Positions 31,549-40,734 of a DNA stretch of 64,000 nucleotides are shown one piece after another; the first letter of the stretch is position 1, and every line of letters begins with the position of its first letter. The stretch spans positions 18,699 through 82,698 of the forward strand of contig CALWXJ010000019.1 in the NCBI GenBank assembly GCA_944385475.1, given 5' to 3'. The position numbers and the translations under genes were made by a program. Source of the DNA: an uncultured Oscillospiraceae bacterium (lineage in GTDB: Bacteria > Bacillota > Clostridia > Oscillospirales > Oscillospiraceae). Below the pieces are notes generated by a model. The model worked only from the letters and a program-made list of their open reading frames with translations. It had not been told where the DNA came from and did no database searches.

Positions 31549-32997
31549 ATGGAACTTTATAATTCCGCCACCCATCGAAAAGAAGAGCTGAAAACCCACA
31601 CCCCTGGCCACGTGGAGATGTATACCTGCGGCCCCACCGTCTATCACTACGCCCACATCGGCAACCTGCGCTCCTATATCATGGAGGATGTATTGGAAAA
31701 GTACCTGCGCTACGCCGGGTATGATGTCAACCGGGTCATGAACATCACCGATGTGGGGCACCTGACCTCTGACGCCGACGAGGGCGAGGACAAAATGATC
31801 AAAGGCGCCAAGCGGGAGCACAAAACCGTGCTGGAGATCGCCAAGTTCTATACGGATGCGTTCTTTGAAGACTGCCGCAAGCTCAACATCAAAACGCCCG
31901 ACGTAGTCCAGCCTGCCACGGGGTGCATCGACGAGTATATCAAAATCATTTCCCGCCTGATGGACACCGGCTACGCCTACTTCGCCGGGGGGAATGTCTA
32001 CTTCGACACCTCCAAGCTGGAGCGCTATTATATCTTCAACGACCACGACGAGGAAAACCTGGCTGTGGGCGTCCGGGAGGGCGTGGAGGAAGACACCAAC
32101 AAGCGCAACAAAAATGACTTCGTGCTTTGGTTTACCAAGTCCAAGTTTGAAGACCAGGCTTTAAAGTGGGACTCTCCCTGGGGTGTGGGCTATCCCGGCT
32201 GGCATATTGAGTGCTCCGGGATCTCCATGAAGTATAACGGAGAATACCTGGACCTCCACTGCGGCGGCATCGACAACGCCTTCCCCCACCACACCAACGA
32301 GATCGCCCAATCGGAAAGCTTCCTGGGCCACCCCTGGTGCCCCCATTGGTTCCATGTCCATCACCTCAATTCCGAGGGCGGAAAGATGTCCAAGTCCAAG
32401 GGCGAGTTCCTGACGGTGTCCCTACTGGAGCAAAAGGGATATGACCCCCTGGCCTACCGCTTCTTCTGCCTGCAAAGCCACTACCGCAAGACCCTGGTGT
32501 TCTCCTGGGAGAATCTTGACAACGCTGTGGCCGCCTATCAAAAACTCATCAGCCGTATTGCCGCTCTGGATCCCCAGGACGGGGCGGTGGATCAGGCTCA
32601 ATTCGATCTTTGCAAGGAAAAGTTCCTCCAGCAGCTGGGCAATGACCTCAATACCTCCATGGCGGTCACCTCTTTATATGACGCCTTGAAGATCCCTGCC
32701 AACGACGCCACCAAACTGGCCCTCATTGCGGACTTTGACCGGGTGCTCTCTTTGTCCCTGATGGAAAAGGCCCAGGCCAAGCGGGATGAGGATTCCCGTG
32801 CCCAGAGTGCCAAAACGGCCTCCGGCTACACCATTACTGGAGAGGGAGATCCCGCTGTGGACGCCTTGGTCCTGCAGCGGTATGAGGCCAAGAAGGCCCG
32901 GAACTTTGCCGAGGCGGACCGGATTCGGGATGAACTCAAAGCCCAGGGCATTGAGATTACCGACACAAAAGACGGTGCTTCTTGGAAACGCATTTGA
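31549..32997 (+). CDS. cysS: Cysteinyl-tRNA synthetase
   Basis: A 482-residue class I synthetase. The HIGH-type motif is HIGN (36-39), the KMSKS loop KMSKSK is near residue 278, and the zinc site uses Cys27 of CGPT with later CSG and HH residues in HIECSGISM and PHHTNE. A C-terminal anticodon-binding region follows. The gene is co-transcribed with cysE under the cysteine T-box, so charging capacity and cysteine synthesis rise together when tRNA-Cys is uncharged. Confidence 0.97.
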   Translation: MELYNSATHRKEELKTHTPGHVEMYTCGPTVYHYAHIGNLRSYIMEDVLEKYLRYAGYDVNRVMNITDVGHLTSDADEGEDKMIKGAKREHKTVLEIAKFYTDAFFEDCRKLNIKTPDVVQPATGCIDEYIKIISRLMDTGYAYFAGGNVYFDTSKLERYYIFNDHDEENLAVGVREGVEEDTNKRNKNDFVLWFTKSKFEDQALKWDSPWGVGYPGWHIECSGISMKYNGEYLDLHCGGIDNAFPHHTNEIAQSESFLGHPWCPHWFHVHHLNSEGGKMSKSKGEFLTVSLLEQKGYDPLAYRFFCLQSHYRKTLVFSWENLDNAVAAYQKLISRIAALDPQDGAVDQAQFDLCKEKFLQQLGNDLNTSMAVTSLYDALKIPANDATKLALIADFDRVLSLSLMEKAQAKRDEDSRAQSAKTASGYTITGEGDPAVDALVLQRYEAKKARNFAEADRIRDELKAQGIEITDTKDGASWKRI

Positions 32998-33015
32998 ACC
33001 CCCACCGCATCTGAT

Positions 33016-33048
33016 AAAACCGGGACGGCAAAGCCATCCCGGTTTTTC
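33016..33048 (+). terminator. Terminator of the cysE-cysS operon
   Basis: AAAACCGGGACGGC (33016-33029) pairs with GCCATCCCGGTTTT (33033-33046), with one wobble pair and a T run. It abuts the next promoter. Confidence 0.85.
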
Positions 33049-33077
33049 TTGACATTTATGGTCATATCCGCTACTAT
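33049..33077 (+). promoter_or_regulatory. Promoter of the XRE-cupin regulator
   Basis: Consensus -35 TTGACA (33049-33054) and -10 TACTAT (33072-33077) have a 17-nt spacer, immediately after the cysS terminator. Confidence 0.75.
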
Positions 33078-33126
33078 ATAGGCCAAAAGAAGGAATATAT
33101 TATCATTTTGAGGGGGGATTTTGCGG

Positions 33127-33684
33127 ATGGACTTAAATCGTGCGGTGGCGGAGAATATCAAGCGCATCCGTAAAAGCAAAAAAATGAGCATGGAGCGCAC
33201 AGCGGCCATCGCCGGGGTCTCCCGCAGCATGCTGGGGCAGATCGAGCGAGGCGAGGCCAATCCCTCCGTGGCCATTTTAAGCAAGATCGCCGCCGCCTTA
33301 AAAGTACCGGCGGACTCTCTGCTGGAAAATGACGACTTCACCTCCCTGCTCCTCTCCAGGGAACTGGACAACAAGCCCCAACGTCTGGACGGGGGAAAGG
33401 TGTCCCTGCGTCCCAGCTTTTCCTTCGACCCCATCACAAAAATTGAGACGTTTTTTCTGGATCTCTACATCAGCGGCCGCTATGCCCCAGAGGTCTCCGT
33501 CCCCGGCTGTGTGTGCTGGGCCACAGTCCTCTCCGGCACTGTGGATCTCACAGCGGAAGGGGGCGAGTCCTGCCGCCTTCTGGAGCGGGACGCTCTGCGC
33601 TTTGCGGCAGACCAGCCCTATTCCTTTGAAAACCAGGCCAACGCCACGGCCCGGCTGCTGCTGATCTATCAATACCGAAAGTGA
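33127..33684 (+). CDS. XRE-family regulator with cupin domain
   Basis: A 185-residue regulator. The N-terminal helix-turn-helix (about residues 5-60) includes MSMERTAAIAGVSRSMLGQIERGEANPS, and the C-terminal cupin sensing domain (about 95-183) includes GCVCWATVLSGTVDLTAEGG and RDALRFAADQPYSFEN. This fusion is common in regulators of amino-acid and polyamine genes. I start at ATG 33127 behind AGGGGGG; a TTG at 33121 is possible. It ends in its own terminator, so the target is probably elsewhere or is its own promoter. Confidence 0.88.
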   Translation: MDLNRAVAENIKRIRKSKKMSMERTAAIAGVSRSMLGQIERGEANPSVAILSKIAAALKVPADSLLENDDFTSLLLSRELDNKPQRLDGGKVSLRPSFSFDPITKIETFFLDLYISGRYAPEVSVPGCVCWATVLSGTVDLTAEGGESCRLLERDALRFAADQPYSFENQANATARLLLIYQYRK

Positions 33685-33725
33685 GCCTTTGCCCCGTCTT
33701 ACGGCCAGGGCTTCAAAGGTGGAAC

Positions 33726-33758
33726 AAGAGGGCATGACCTATGAGGTCATGCCCTCTT
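33726..33758 (+). terminator. Terminator of the XRE-cupin gene
   Basis: A perfect 15-bp stem (33726-33740 with 33744-33758) with loop ATG is followed by TATCTTTT. It lies between convergent genes. Confidence 0.82.
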
Positions 33759-33825
33759 TATCTTTTAAAGGTCTTTCCACTGCCCATCATGCTGCCGGCA
33801 GGCGGCTGGATGGGCACGCTCTCAT

Positions 33826-34377
33826 TCATCTTAGCCGCGGACGCAGCCGCTGGCAAAGGGCCATGGCCAAAATCAGCTTGCAGAGGTCCGGCAGAATAAA
33901 GGGAACCACGCATTTGGCCAGGGCGGCTCCCAGGCCTATGGGGCCCACCTCCGCAGCATAGGCCCATAAAAACCAGACGGTGCCAAAGCCATAACAGGTC
34001 AAAAGCCCTGCCGCGCAGGCCCCGATCTGGGAGGGGCGGCTCTCTCCTGCCTGGGCCGTTACCGCCCAATATACCAGGGCCTGGGCCAAAAAGCCCACGA
34101 TATATCCTCCTGTCACCCCCAGGAGTACCCCCAGTCCCCCCTGAAAGTTGGAAAATACCGGCAGACCCACGGCCCCCAGCAGCAAATACACCCCTACGGC
34201 TCCCGCACCCCGGCGTCCCCCCAAAAGCAGCAGCGTCAAAAAGATGCCGAAGGTCTGCATGGTGAAGGGCACCGGCGCGGGGACGCAGATCCACGCGCAA
34301 ACAGCGATTACCCCCGCCAGCAGGGCCATATACATCCAATCCAGAGTCCGAAGATGAGATCTTGCCAACTGTGCCAT
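33826..34377 (-). CDS. bioY: BioY-family biotin transporter substrate-binding protein
   Basis: A 183-residue protein with about six membrane segments, the S component of an ECF-type biotin importer. VPAPVPFTMQTFGIFLTLLLLGGRRGAGAVGVYLLLGAVGLPVFSNF near the N-terminus and GGYIVGFLAQAL are BioY hallmarks. No biotin synthesis gene or EcfAT module is nearby, so it probably shares an energy module encoded elsewhere. The ATG at 34377 follows AGAGGGG and lies 14 nt after the uracil-DNA glycosylase stop, so the two are co-transcribed. Confidence 0.92.
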   Translation of the reverse strand: MAQLARSHLRTLDWMYMALLAGVIAVCAWICVPAPVPFTMQTFGIFLTLLLLGGRRGAGAVGVYLLLGAVGLPVFSNFQGGLGVLLGVTGGYIVGFLAQALVYWAVTAQAGESRPSQIGACAAGLLTCYGFGTVWFLWAYAAEVGPIGLGAALAKCVVPFILPDLCKLILAMALCQRLRPRLR

Positions 34378-34391
34378 GACGCCCCTCTCTT

Positions 34392-34976
34392 TCACCAATC
34401 GCGTTTTAGTTCCGTGCGGGTGCAGATCTCCTGCACCTTGGCTTGAATGGATTTGAGATCCACAAAGGTCTCCGGCCGCTTTGCTGGATCCCGCAGCAGT
34501 GCCGCAGGGTGGTAGATGGCCGTCATCTGCACGCCGCTGCGGGTAAACCACTGGCCGTGTTCGGCGGTGATGCGGAAATCCGCCTTGATGATGGCCTTGG
34601 CGGCAATGCGGCCAAGACACACAATGATCCGGGGCCGAAGCAGCGCCGTCTGCCGCCGCAAAAACCCCATGCAGGCATCCTGCTCCACATTCAGCGGATC
34701 CCGGTTCTGGGGCGGGCGGCACTTCACCACATTGGCGATATAGACCTTTGTCCGGTCCAGGCCGATCATCTCCAGCATATCATCCAGCAGCTCCCCCGCC
34801 CGGCCCACAAAGGGCACGCCCTGTTCATCTTCGTGCTGACCCGGACCTTCTCCAATCAGCAGGATCTCCGCGTTTTCCCAGCCGGTGCCGAACACCACAT
34901 GGGTTCTGGTCTCCCACAGGGCACAGCCGCGGCACTGCTGGCACTCCTTCTTCAATTCCGCCCAGCTATCCGCCAT
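34392..34976 (-). CDS. Type-4 uracil-DNA glycosylase (Fe-S)
   Basis: A 194-residue family-4 UDG that removes uracil from DNA. Four cysteines in family spacing (Cys12, 15, 86, 102) should hold a 4Fe-4S cluster. The active-site motif is GEGPGQHEDEQG (about residues 43-54), and the DNA-binding HPAALLR lies near the C-terminus. The ATG at 34976 follows AGGAGG; a longer frame to 35051 lacks a binding site. It is translated just before bioY, without a known functional link. Confidence 0.92.
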   Translation of the reverse strand: MADSWAELKKECQQCRGCALWETRTHVVFGTGWENAEILLIGEGPGQHEDEQGVPFVGRAGELLDDMLEMIGLDRTKVYIANVVKCRPPQNRDPLNVEQDACMGFLRRQTALLRPRIIVCLGRIAAKAIIKADFRITAEHGQWFTRSGVQMTAIYHPAALLRDPAKRPETFVDLKSIQAKVQEICTRTELKRDW

Positions 34977-35150
34977 GACCTTACCTCCTACGCGTTTTGG
35001 GGGCTTCCCGTCCGTTTCAAAACCGCTTTCCAAAACATCCCGTTTTCCCATTATTTTTTATGATTATAGCATGCCGACTCTCCCGGCGCAACGGAATACC
35101 CGCATATCACCCCGGACATACTGTAAACCATCCATGCAGCGGGGGTGTCT

Positions 35151-35714
35151 ATGGGAAAGTTCCTTTGGTATTTCTGGATTTATAGTTTTTTAGGCTGGAT
35201 GGTGGAGCGGCTGTTCGCCCTTGCCGTGCAGGCTCCCTCCCGCCGGCGGCGCTGCCTGCTTTTCCTGCCTCTTTGCCCTGTATATGGGTTGGCCATGACA
35301 GCCCTGACCGCCCTCCCCGCCCCCCAAACTCCTTGGCTCCTGCCTTTTTGGGGAGGGATCGTGGCTACATTGGTGGAGTACGTCTATCACTGGGCGGGGC
35401 AGCAGTTCCTGGGGGTCTTGTTTTGGGATTACCGCCGGATCCGGGGCAGTATCCGCGGCCGGGTATGTCCCCCGTTTTCCCTGGCGTGGGGCGGGCTGAC
35501 CGCCCTGTCCCTGTGGTGGATCCAGCCTGGGTTGGCCGCTGTGGTTGCCCACATCCCCCCGGAGGTGACCTATGGGTGCTTGCTGGTATTCACAGCAGAC
35601 TGTGTCTTTACCATCCACTTCCTCCGGCACACCCATGACTTGGCGTACCTGCGCTCATTTTCCCTCCTGCCCAAGCGGAAATCTTCCCGCAGATCCGGCC
35701 CGGCGGCACCTTGA
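35151..35714 (+). CDS. Putative ABC-transporter type IV membrane protein (CmpB family)
   Basis: A 187-residue protein with about four or five membrane segments. It opens KFLWYFWIYSFLGWMVER, continues CPVYGLAM, and has LVEYVYHWAGQQFLGVLFWDYR and GRVCPPFSLAWG, the pattern of the PF06541 (putative ABC transporter permease) family. No ATPase lies beside it, and the family name does not establish transport. I start at the ATG at 35151, with GGGGGTG upstream. It is a single-gene unit convergent with pgsA. Confidence 0.8.
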   Translation: MGKFLWYFWIYSFLGWMVERLFALAVQAPSRRRRCLLFLPLCPVYGLAMTALTALPAPQTPWLLPFWGGIVATLVEYVYHWAGQQFLGVLFWDYRRIRGSIRGRVCPPFSLAWGGLTALSLWWIQPGLAAVVAHIPPEVTYGCLLVFTADCVFTIHFLRHTHDLAYLRSFSLLPKRKSSRRSGPAAP

Positions 35715-35767
35715 ACGTCCCGGTGCCGCTCCATTGAGCTTTTCAATGATTCCGGCAGAAAACGAAA

Positions 35768-35803
35768 AAAGGCCGCCCTGCTGATTTTGGCAAGGCGGCC
35801 TTT
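35768..35803. terminator. Bidirectional terminator between convergent genes
   Basis: AAAGGCCGCC with GGCGGCCTTT at the two ends of a longer stem, with T runs on both strands. It lies between the CmpB-like gene and pgsA. Confidence 0.8.
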
Positions 35804-35806
35804 CTC

Positions 35807-36328
35807 TTAGGCAGAGGTGATCACATCTTTGTTTTTCCAGAAGTACTCCACCCCCGAATACAGAGTGGTCACGGTAATGATCCCCACACATGCGCCGTTC
35901 CACACCGCAGGCAGGTGGAAAAACATCAGCACCAGGCACACCATGGTAGAGGCGGTCTTTACTTTCCCGGACCAGCCGGCCGCAATGACCCGCCCCTTAT
36001 CCGCAGCGATCATCCGCAGACCACTGACGGCAAATTCCCGGCAGATGACGATCAGCAGCGCCCAGGCAGGCATCTGCCCCACCTCCACAAACCACAGCAT
36101 AGCCGCCGTCACCAGCATCTTATCCGCCAGAGGATCAGCAAATTTGCCAAAGTCTGTCACCAGGTTGTACTTTCGGGCGATCTTGCCGTCCAAAAGGTCT
36201 GTAAGACTGGCCAGAATAAAAATAGCCAGCGCCACATACTGGGCATTGGGAAACCCCCAATACAGGACCCCCATAAAAATAGGAATCAAAATAATGCGCA
36301 AAAGTGTTAATTTATTAGGCAAATTCAC
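35807..36328 (-). CDS. pgsA: Phosphatidylglycerophosphate synthase
   Basis: A 173-residue CDP-alcohol phosphatidyltransferase with about four or five membrane segments. It makes phosphatidylglycerophosphate from CDP-diacylglycerol and glycerol-3-phosphate. The catalytic motif DGxxAR...GxxxDxxxD appears as DGKIARKYNLVTDFGKFADPLADK (about residues 47-70). It starts with GTG at 36328 behind AAAAGGAG. The rimO-pgsA-recA neighbourhood is common in Firmicutes. A gap of 279 nt separates it from rimO. Confidence 0.94.
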   Translation of the reverse strand: MNLPNKLTLLRIILIPIFMGVLYWGFPNAQYVALAIFILASLTDLLDGKIARKYNLVTDFGKFADPLADKMLVTAAMLWFVEVGQMPAWALLIVICREFAVSGLRMIAADKGRVIAAGWSGKVKTASTMVCLVLMFFHLPAVWNGACVGIITVTTLYSGVEYFWKNKDVITSA

Positions 36329-36607
36329 AGCTTATGCTCCTTTTCCCGGGGCGGATGGGCTTTATCCTTCCATGCCCCCAGCTTAATTTTTCCGCCTCTT
36401 AACAGGTGTAGTCAGTATCCTACATGGCAGTGCTCCAAACACGCGGGGCGCTGCAATCCCCTGTAAAGCCTCCGGGCTGACACCCACGGCGGCACGATGC
36501 CTTCCGAATCTGTCCCGTCAGATCTGGCGCCTGATGGGTGTGCTCAGCGCCTCCATCACAGCGGCCATCCGGGGCCCTGCACCGAAGATCGCTTCCAAGG
36601 GGCTTTT
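36329..36607 (-). other. 279-nt gap between rimO and pgsA, no convincing gene
   Basis: A 63-codon minus-strand frame starts with GTG overlapping the rimO stop (36611 to 36420), but its product is Cys/Arg/Gly-rich without recognisable domains. A small hairpin TGTAG...CTACA occurs near 36410-36428. I see no terminator or good promoter. It may be a relic of a deleted gene or simply a long intercistronic spacer. Confidence 0.4.
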
Positions 36608-37933
36608 TCACTCCACCATCTGCCCTGTCAGCTCACCGTCCATAGTGCCGGTGAAGCGGACGGTGACAAAGGTCCCCGGCTCCACCTCGTCCTGGGCGGT
36701 AAAGTAGATGCGCCCGTCAATATCCGGGCTCTCTGCATAACTGCGGCCAAAGAACATCTGGGCCTGGGGGTCAAATCCCTCGCACAAAACCTCCCCCTCT
36801 GTGCCCAGGAGGGATTCGTTATAGGCGTCGATGATGTCTGACTGGATATCCACTGCCAGCTCCGCCCGGCGGTTGGCCTCCTGGGCATCCACATGGTCCA
36901 TCTGTGCCGCCCGGGTCCCCTCTTCCGGGGAGAAGGGGAACACCCCGGCCCGCTGGATCTTCATCTCCCGCAGGAATTGGCAAAGCTCTTCAAACTCCGC
37001 CTCCCCCTCTCCCGGAAGGCCGGTGATCAGGCTGGTACGCAGTACCAACCCGGGAATGCGCCGGCGCAGCGTGCCGATGAGTTCCACCAGCTCTGCCTTG
37101 GTGTCCCTGCGGTTCATGGCCTTTAAAATGGCATCGTTGCAGTGCTGCATGGGGATATCCAGATAGGGCAGCACCTTGGGCTCCGTGGCGACCACGTCGA
37201 TAAGCTCTTCCGTGATCTCGTCCGGGTAGAGGTAATGCAGACGGATCCAGTGAAAGTCCAGGCCGCACAGCTTCCGGGTGAGCTCCGCCAGCTGCCGCCG
37301 GCCAGTCAGGTCCGTGCCATAGCGGGTGATATCCTGGGCAATGACAATGAGCTCTTTCACGCCGGCACTGGCAAGCTCTGCCGCCTCCTGCAAAAGCTCT
37401 TCCATGGGGCGGCTGCGGTATCTTCCCCGCAGGGAGGGAATGACGCAATACGCGCAGTGGTTGTCACACCCCTCGGCAATGCGCAGATACGCATACCAAG
37501 GCGGCGTGGACAGGATCCGCGCCCCTCCCTGGGGGGCCGTGTGGATGTTGCCCATGTGGCAAGGGCGCAGCCCCTGCTCCATGATCTCCCGGATGGCCGG
37601 CACCACATCTCCATAACTGCCGGTGCCCAGGATCCCGTCCACTTCCGGCATCTCCTTGAGGACCTCCTGCTGGTAGCGCTGGGTCATGCAGCCGCTCACC
37701 AGGATCTTTTTGATCTTTCCCGCTTTTTTCAGCTCCGCCATTTCCAAAATGGTGTCAATGGCCTCCTCACAGGCAGAGCCCAAAAACCCGCAGGTGTTCA
37801 CCACCACCACGTCAGATCCCTCAGGCTGTGCCTGGACAGTGTGCCCCGCCCCGGCTACTGCGGCCATCATCTGCTCACAGTTGACCTGATTTTTGGCGCA
37901 GCCAAGGGAAATGAAGGATACGGTATAACCCAC
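36608..37933 (-). CDS. rimO: Ribosomal protein S12 methylthiotransferase RimO
   Basis: A 441-residue radical-SAM methylthiotransferase that modifies an Asp of ribosomal protein S12. The auxiliary-cluster cysteines lie in SLGCAKNQVN (Cys12), VNTCGFLGSACEEA (Cys48) and VSGCMTQRY (Cys82). The radical-SAM motif is CDNHCAYC. A TRAM domain ends the protein. SLGCAKNxVN separates it from MiaB and MtaB. It starts with GTG at 37933 behind GGAGGAGAGG, 29 nt after recX. Confidence 0.95.
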   Translation of the reverse strand: MGYTVSFISLGCAKNQVNCEQMMAAVAGAGHTVQAQPEGSDVVVVNTCGFLGSACEEAIDTILEMAELKKAGKIKKILVSGCMTQRYQQEVLKEMPEVDGILGTGSYGDVVPAIREIMEQGLRPCHMGNIHTAPQGGARILSTPPWYAYLRIAEGCDNHCAYCVIPSLRGRYRSRPMEELLQEAAELASAGVKELIVIAQDITRYGTDLTGRRQLAELTRKLCGLDFHWIRLHYLYPDEITEELIDVVATEPKVLPYLDIPMQHCNDAILKAMNRRDTKAELVELIGTLRRRIPGLVLRTSLITGLPGEGEAEFEELCQFLREMKIQRAGVFPFSPEEGTRAAQMDHVDAQEANRRAELAVDIQSDIIDAYNESLLGTEGEVLCEGFDPQAQMFFGRSYAESPDIDGRIYFTAQDEVEPGTFVTVRFTGTMDGELTGQMVE

Positions 37934-37962
37934 TTGCCCTCTCCTCCGTTCTTCGTTTTGAT

Positions 37963-38598
37963 TTAGAAAATAGAGGCGTCATCCTCCAGGGACGCGCCCA
38001 GACGGCTCCATGCAGCGCGGACATCCCCCCAGGAAAATCCCCGGCGCACCAGTCCCCGGCTCAGGCGCTGCTTTTCCGCTTCTTCCGGCATCCGGCCATG
38101 CAGCCGGGCGGTGAGAAAGGCCAGCGCCTGCTCCTCACCGGAGGGGGCCGTTTCCAGGGCCTCGTCCCACAGCTCCCGGGGAACGCCCTTTTCCCGGAGC
38201 TTCTCCCGCAGCCGGGCAGGGCCATAGCCCATGCGGCTGTAATGGCGCACCAGCAGCGCGGCATATTCCCGGTCGTCCAGGATGCCAAGCTCCTCCAGGC
38301 GCTGCCCGGCGCAGGCGGCCTGCTCTTCACTGGCCCCTTTTTCCACCAGTTTCCGCTCCAGGTCCCGCCGGCTCATGGGGCGGCGGGACACCAGATCCGC
38401 TGCGGCCGCCTGTACCTGCGAGGCCGCAGCCGCAGCCTGCAGCCGCACCTGCTGTGCCTCATCCAGCACGTCGCCGGCCCGCAGGCCGAAGTCCAAAAGC
38501 TCCTGCTCTGTGATCTTCAGGCAGGTGCCATCCTCCAAAAAGGCCAAAAAGCGGCCGCTTTTATGTTGTGAGGGGACGATCCGCTCAATCCGCATCAT
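37963..38598 (-). CDS. recX: Regulatory protein RecX
   Basis: A 211-residue RecX, which binds RecA filaments and limits recombination. The three-helix repeats are visible: [46 protein letters not shown], then [23 protein letters not shown], then [20 protein letters not shown]. The start (ATGATG at 38598) lies 14 nt inside the end of recA with no separate binding site, so translation should depend on recA. Confidence 0.92.
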   Translation of the reverse strand: MMRIERIVPSQHKSGRFLAFLEDGTCLKITEQELLDFGLRAGDVLDEAQQVRLQAAAAASQVQAAAADLVSRRPMSRRDLERKLVEKGASEEQAACAGQRLEELGILDDREYAALLVRHYSRMGYGPARLREKLREKGVPRELWDEALETAPSGEEQALAFLTARLHGRMPEEAEKQRLSRGLVRRGFSWGDVRAAWSRLGASLEDDASIF

Positions 38599-39694
38599 CA
38601 AAATCGTCGGCGTTGACATCCACGGCGCGGCCGGCTGCCCGGGCAGCTGCCACCCGGGACTGGTTGCTCATCAGCTTATCAAAATTGGCCCGGATATCCG
38701 CCTCCAGCTGCTGAGCCACCTCCGGGTTATCCTGAAGGTATTTTTTGGCGGCGTCCCGCCCCTGGCCGATGCGGGTCTCCCCCATGGAAAACCAGGAGCC
38801 GGCCTTCTGCACAAATCCCAGTTTCACACCCAGGTCCAAAAGCTCCCCTTCATGGGCGATCCCCTCGCCGTACATGATATCAAACTCCGCCTCCCGGAAA
38901 GGGGGGGCCACTTTATTCTTCACCACTTTTGCCCGGGTGCGGTTACCCACCACTTCACTGCCGTTTTTCAAGGCCTCGATGCGGCGCACATCGATCCGGA
39001 CAGAGGCGTAGAACTTCAGCGCCCGGCCTCCTGTGGTCACCTCTGGATTGCCGTACATGACCCCCACTTTTTCCCGCAGCTGCTTGATAAAGATCACGAT
39101 GGTGTTGGTCTTGCCGATGGCGCCGGTGAGCTTGCGCAGGGCCTGGCTCATCAGCCGGGCGTGGAGGCCCACATAGCTGTCCCCCATTTCCCCTTCGATC
39201 TCCGCCCGGGGCACCAGGGCCGCCACGGAGTCCACCACAATGACGTCAATGGCGCCGGAGCGCACCAGGGCCTCGGTGATCTCCAGGGCCTGTTCACCGG
39301 TATCCGGCTGGGAGATGAGCATGTCCTCCACCCGTACGCCCAAAGCCCTGGCGTATGTGGGGTCCAATGCGTGCTCAGCATCCACGAAGGCCACTTCGCC
39401 TCCCCGCTTTTGCGCCTCTGCCACCACATGGAGGGCCAGGGTGGTCTTACCGGAGGACTCCGGTCCATAGATCTCCACGATCCGTCCCCGGGGGAGTCCC
39501 CCGATGCCCAGCGCCACATCCAGGGCCAGTGAGCCGGTGGGAATGTAGTCCACATGCAGATCTGTCTGATCTCCCAGGCGCATGATGGAGCCCTTTCCGT
39601 ACATTTTTTCGATCTGGGCCATGGCCGAGTCAATGGCCCGCTTTTTATCCTCCGCCGGTGCCGCAGCAGGCACGGGGGCTTTGTCCTTCGCCAT
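38585..39694 (-). CDS. recA: Recombinase RecA
   Basis: A 369-residue RecA, the strand-exchange ATPase and SOS co-protease. Walker A is GPESSGKTT (77-85), and Walker B and the DNA loops include [12 protein letters not shown] and [28 protein letters not shown]. Full-length N- and C-terminal domains are present, and the acidic tail ends DDFDDAD. GGAGGAAGAG precedes the ATG. No LexA box of the Bacillus type is visible in the 110 nt upstream, which contains only GC-rich sequence. Confidence 0.98.
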   Translation of the reverse strand: MAKDKAPVPAAAPAEDKKRAIDSAMAQIEKMYGKGSIMRLGDQTDLHVDYIPTGSLALDVALGIGGLPRGRIVEIYGPESSGKTTLALHVVAEAQKRGGEVAFVDAEHALDPTYARALGVRVEDMLISQPDTGEQALEITEALVRSGAIDVIVVDSVAALVPRAEIEGEMGDSYVGLHARLMSQALRKLTGAIGKTNTIVIFIKQLREKVGVMYGNPEVTTGGRALKFYASVRIDVRRIEALKNGSEVVGNRTRAKVVKNKVAPPFREAEFDIMYGEGIAHEGELLDLGVKLGFVQKAGSWFSMGETRIGQGRDAAKKYLQDNPEVAQQLEADIRANFDKLMSNQSRVAAARAAGRAVDVNADDFDDAD

Positions 39695-39804
39695 AATCTC
39701 TTCCTCCTCTATGTTCTTTCAGCCGGGGAGCGTTTGTCCCTCCCCGCCGGTCCTTCCCCCTGCCGGGCGGGGGCAGCTCCCGCTGCTCCTCTGCCCTCCA
39801 GGGC

Positions 39805-40671
39805 CTATACCGCTTTGCACAATGTACCGTATACCACCCGGGGGATCTCCCGGTGATCGGGGATGATCTGGAGGTCCCCAAATCCCTCCTGCCGCATGAT
39901 CCGCAGCACGCTGTCCGCCTGGCCCGCGCCCACTTCAAAGTAGAGCCGCCCCCCAGGTGCCAGGGCATCTTTCCACTTCTGGGAGATGGCCCGGTAGAAA
40001 TCCAGCCCGTCCTCCCCGCCGTCCAGCGCCAAATGGGGCTCATAGTCCTTCACAGACACATCCAGACCTGAAATGTCTTCCCTGGGGATGTAAGGGGGAT
40101 TGGAGAGGATGCACTGGAATTCCCCCAGGGTCTTGTCCGGTTTTTCCCGGGCGTCTGTATGCATGGCCACCACCCGTGCGGTAAGGCCGTTGCGGCGGAT
40201 GTTCTGCCGGCAGATCCGCAGCGCACCGTCAGACCACTCCCCCAGCACCACCCGCAGTCCCGGTGCCTGGGAGGCCACCGCAAGGCCGATACAGCCGCTG
40301 CCGGCACACAGGTCCAGCACCCGGCACGCCCCCAGGTCTTTCAAATACAAAAGGGCCTGATCCACCAGCACCTCTGTGTCCGGGCGGGGGATCAGCACCT
40401 CCGGAGAGATGTCCAGCGGAAGGCCGTAAAACTCCCACTCTCCGATGAGATAGGCCACCGGCTCTCCCGCCAGGCGCCGCTCCACCAGAGCCCCCACCTG
40501 CCGCTCCGTCTCCGGCGAGACATACAGTCCCCCGTCACGCTGCAGCTCTTCCCGGGTCTTTCCCGTGCCGAAGCAGACGATCTCCCGGGCCTCCAGTGTG
40601 GCGGCCTCCACGCCGCTTTTCCGCAGCCTCTGGCGGATATCCAAATACAAGTTGTTATATGTCGTGGCCAT
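39805..40671 (-). CDS. prmC: Release factor glutamine methyltransferase PrmC
   Basis: A 288-residue enzyme that methylates the GGQ glutamine of release factors. It has an N-terminal helical domain (to about residue 80) with GEPVAYLIGEWEFYGLPLDI, the SAM loop VLDLCAGSGCIGLA (about 118-131) and the catalytic NPPY near residue 191. It follows the DUF1385 gene, an order often seen in Clostridia beside prfA. GGGAG precedes the ATG at 40671. Confidence 0.94.
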   Translation of the reverse strand: MATTYNNLYLDIRQRLRKSGVEAATLEAREIVCFGTGKTREELQRDGGLYVSPETERQVGALVERRLAGEPVAYLIGEWEFYGLPLDISPEVLIPRPDTEVLVDQALLYLKDLGACRVLDLCAGSGCIGLAVASQAPGLRVVLGEWSDGALRICRQNIRRNGLTARVVAMHTDAREKPDKTLGEFQCILSNPPYIPREDISGLDVSVKDYEPHLALDGGEDGLDFYRAISQKWKDALAPGGRLYFEVGAGQADSVLRIMRQEGFGDLQIIPDHREIPRVVYGTLCKAV

Positions 40672-40734
40672 GGCACGCTCCCATTCCGGTGGGTCTCAGA
40701 CCGCACCGGCGCCCCGCAGGGCGCCGGCACAGTC

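Noticed and set aside
36420-36611. A 63-codon frame after rimO as a real gene
   Set aside because: Touches the rimO stop, but the product is Cys/Arg/Gly-rich, matches no family I know, and has no terminator of its own.
39695-39804. SOS (LexA) box upstream of recA
   Set aside because: No CGAAC-N4-GTTCG-like site is present in the 110-nt interval.
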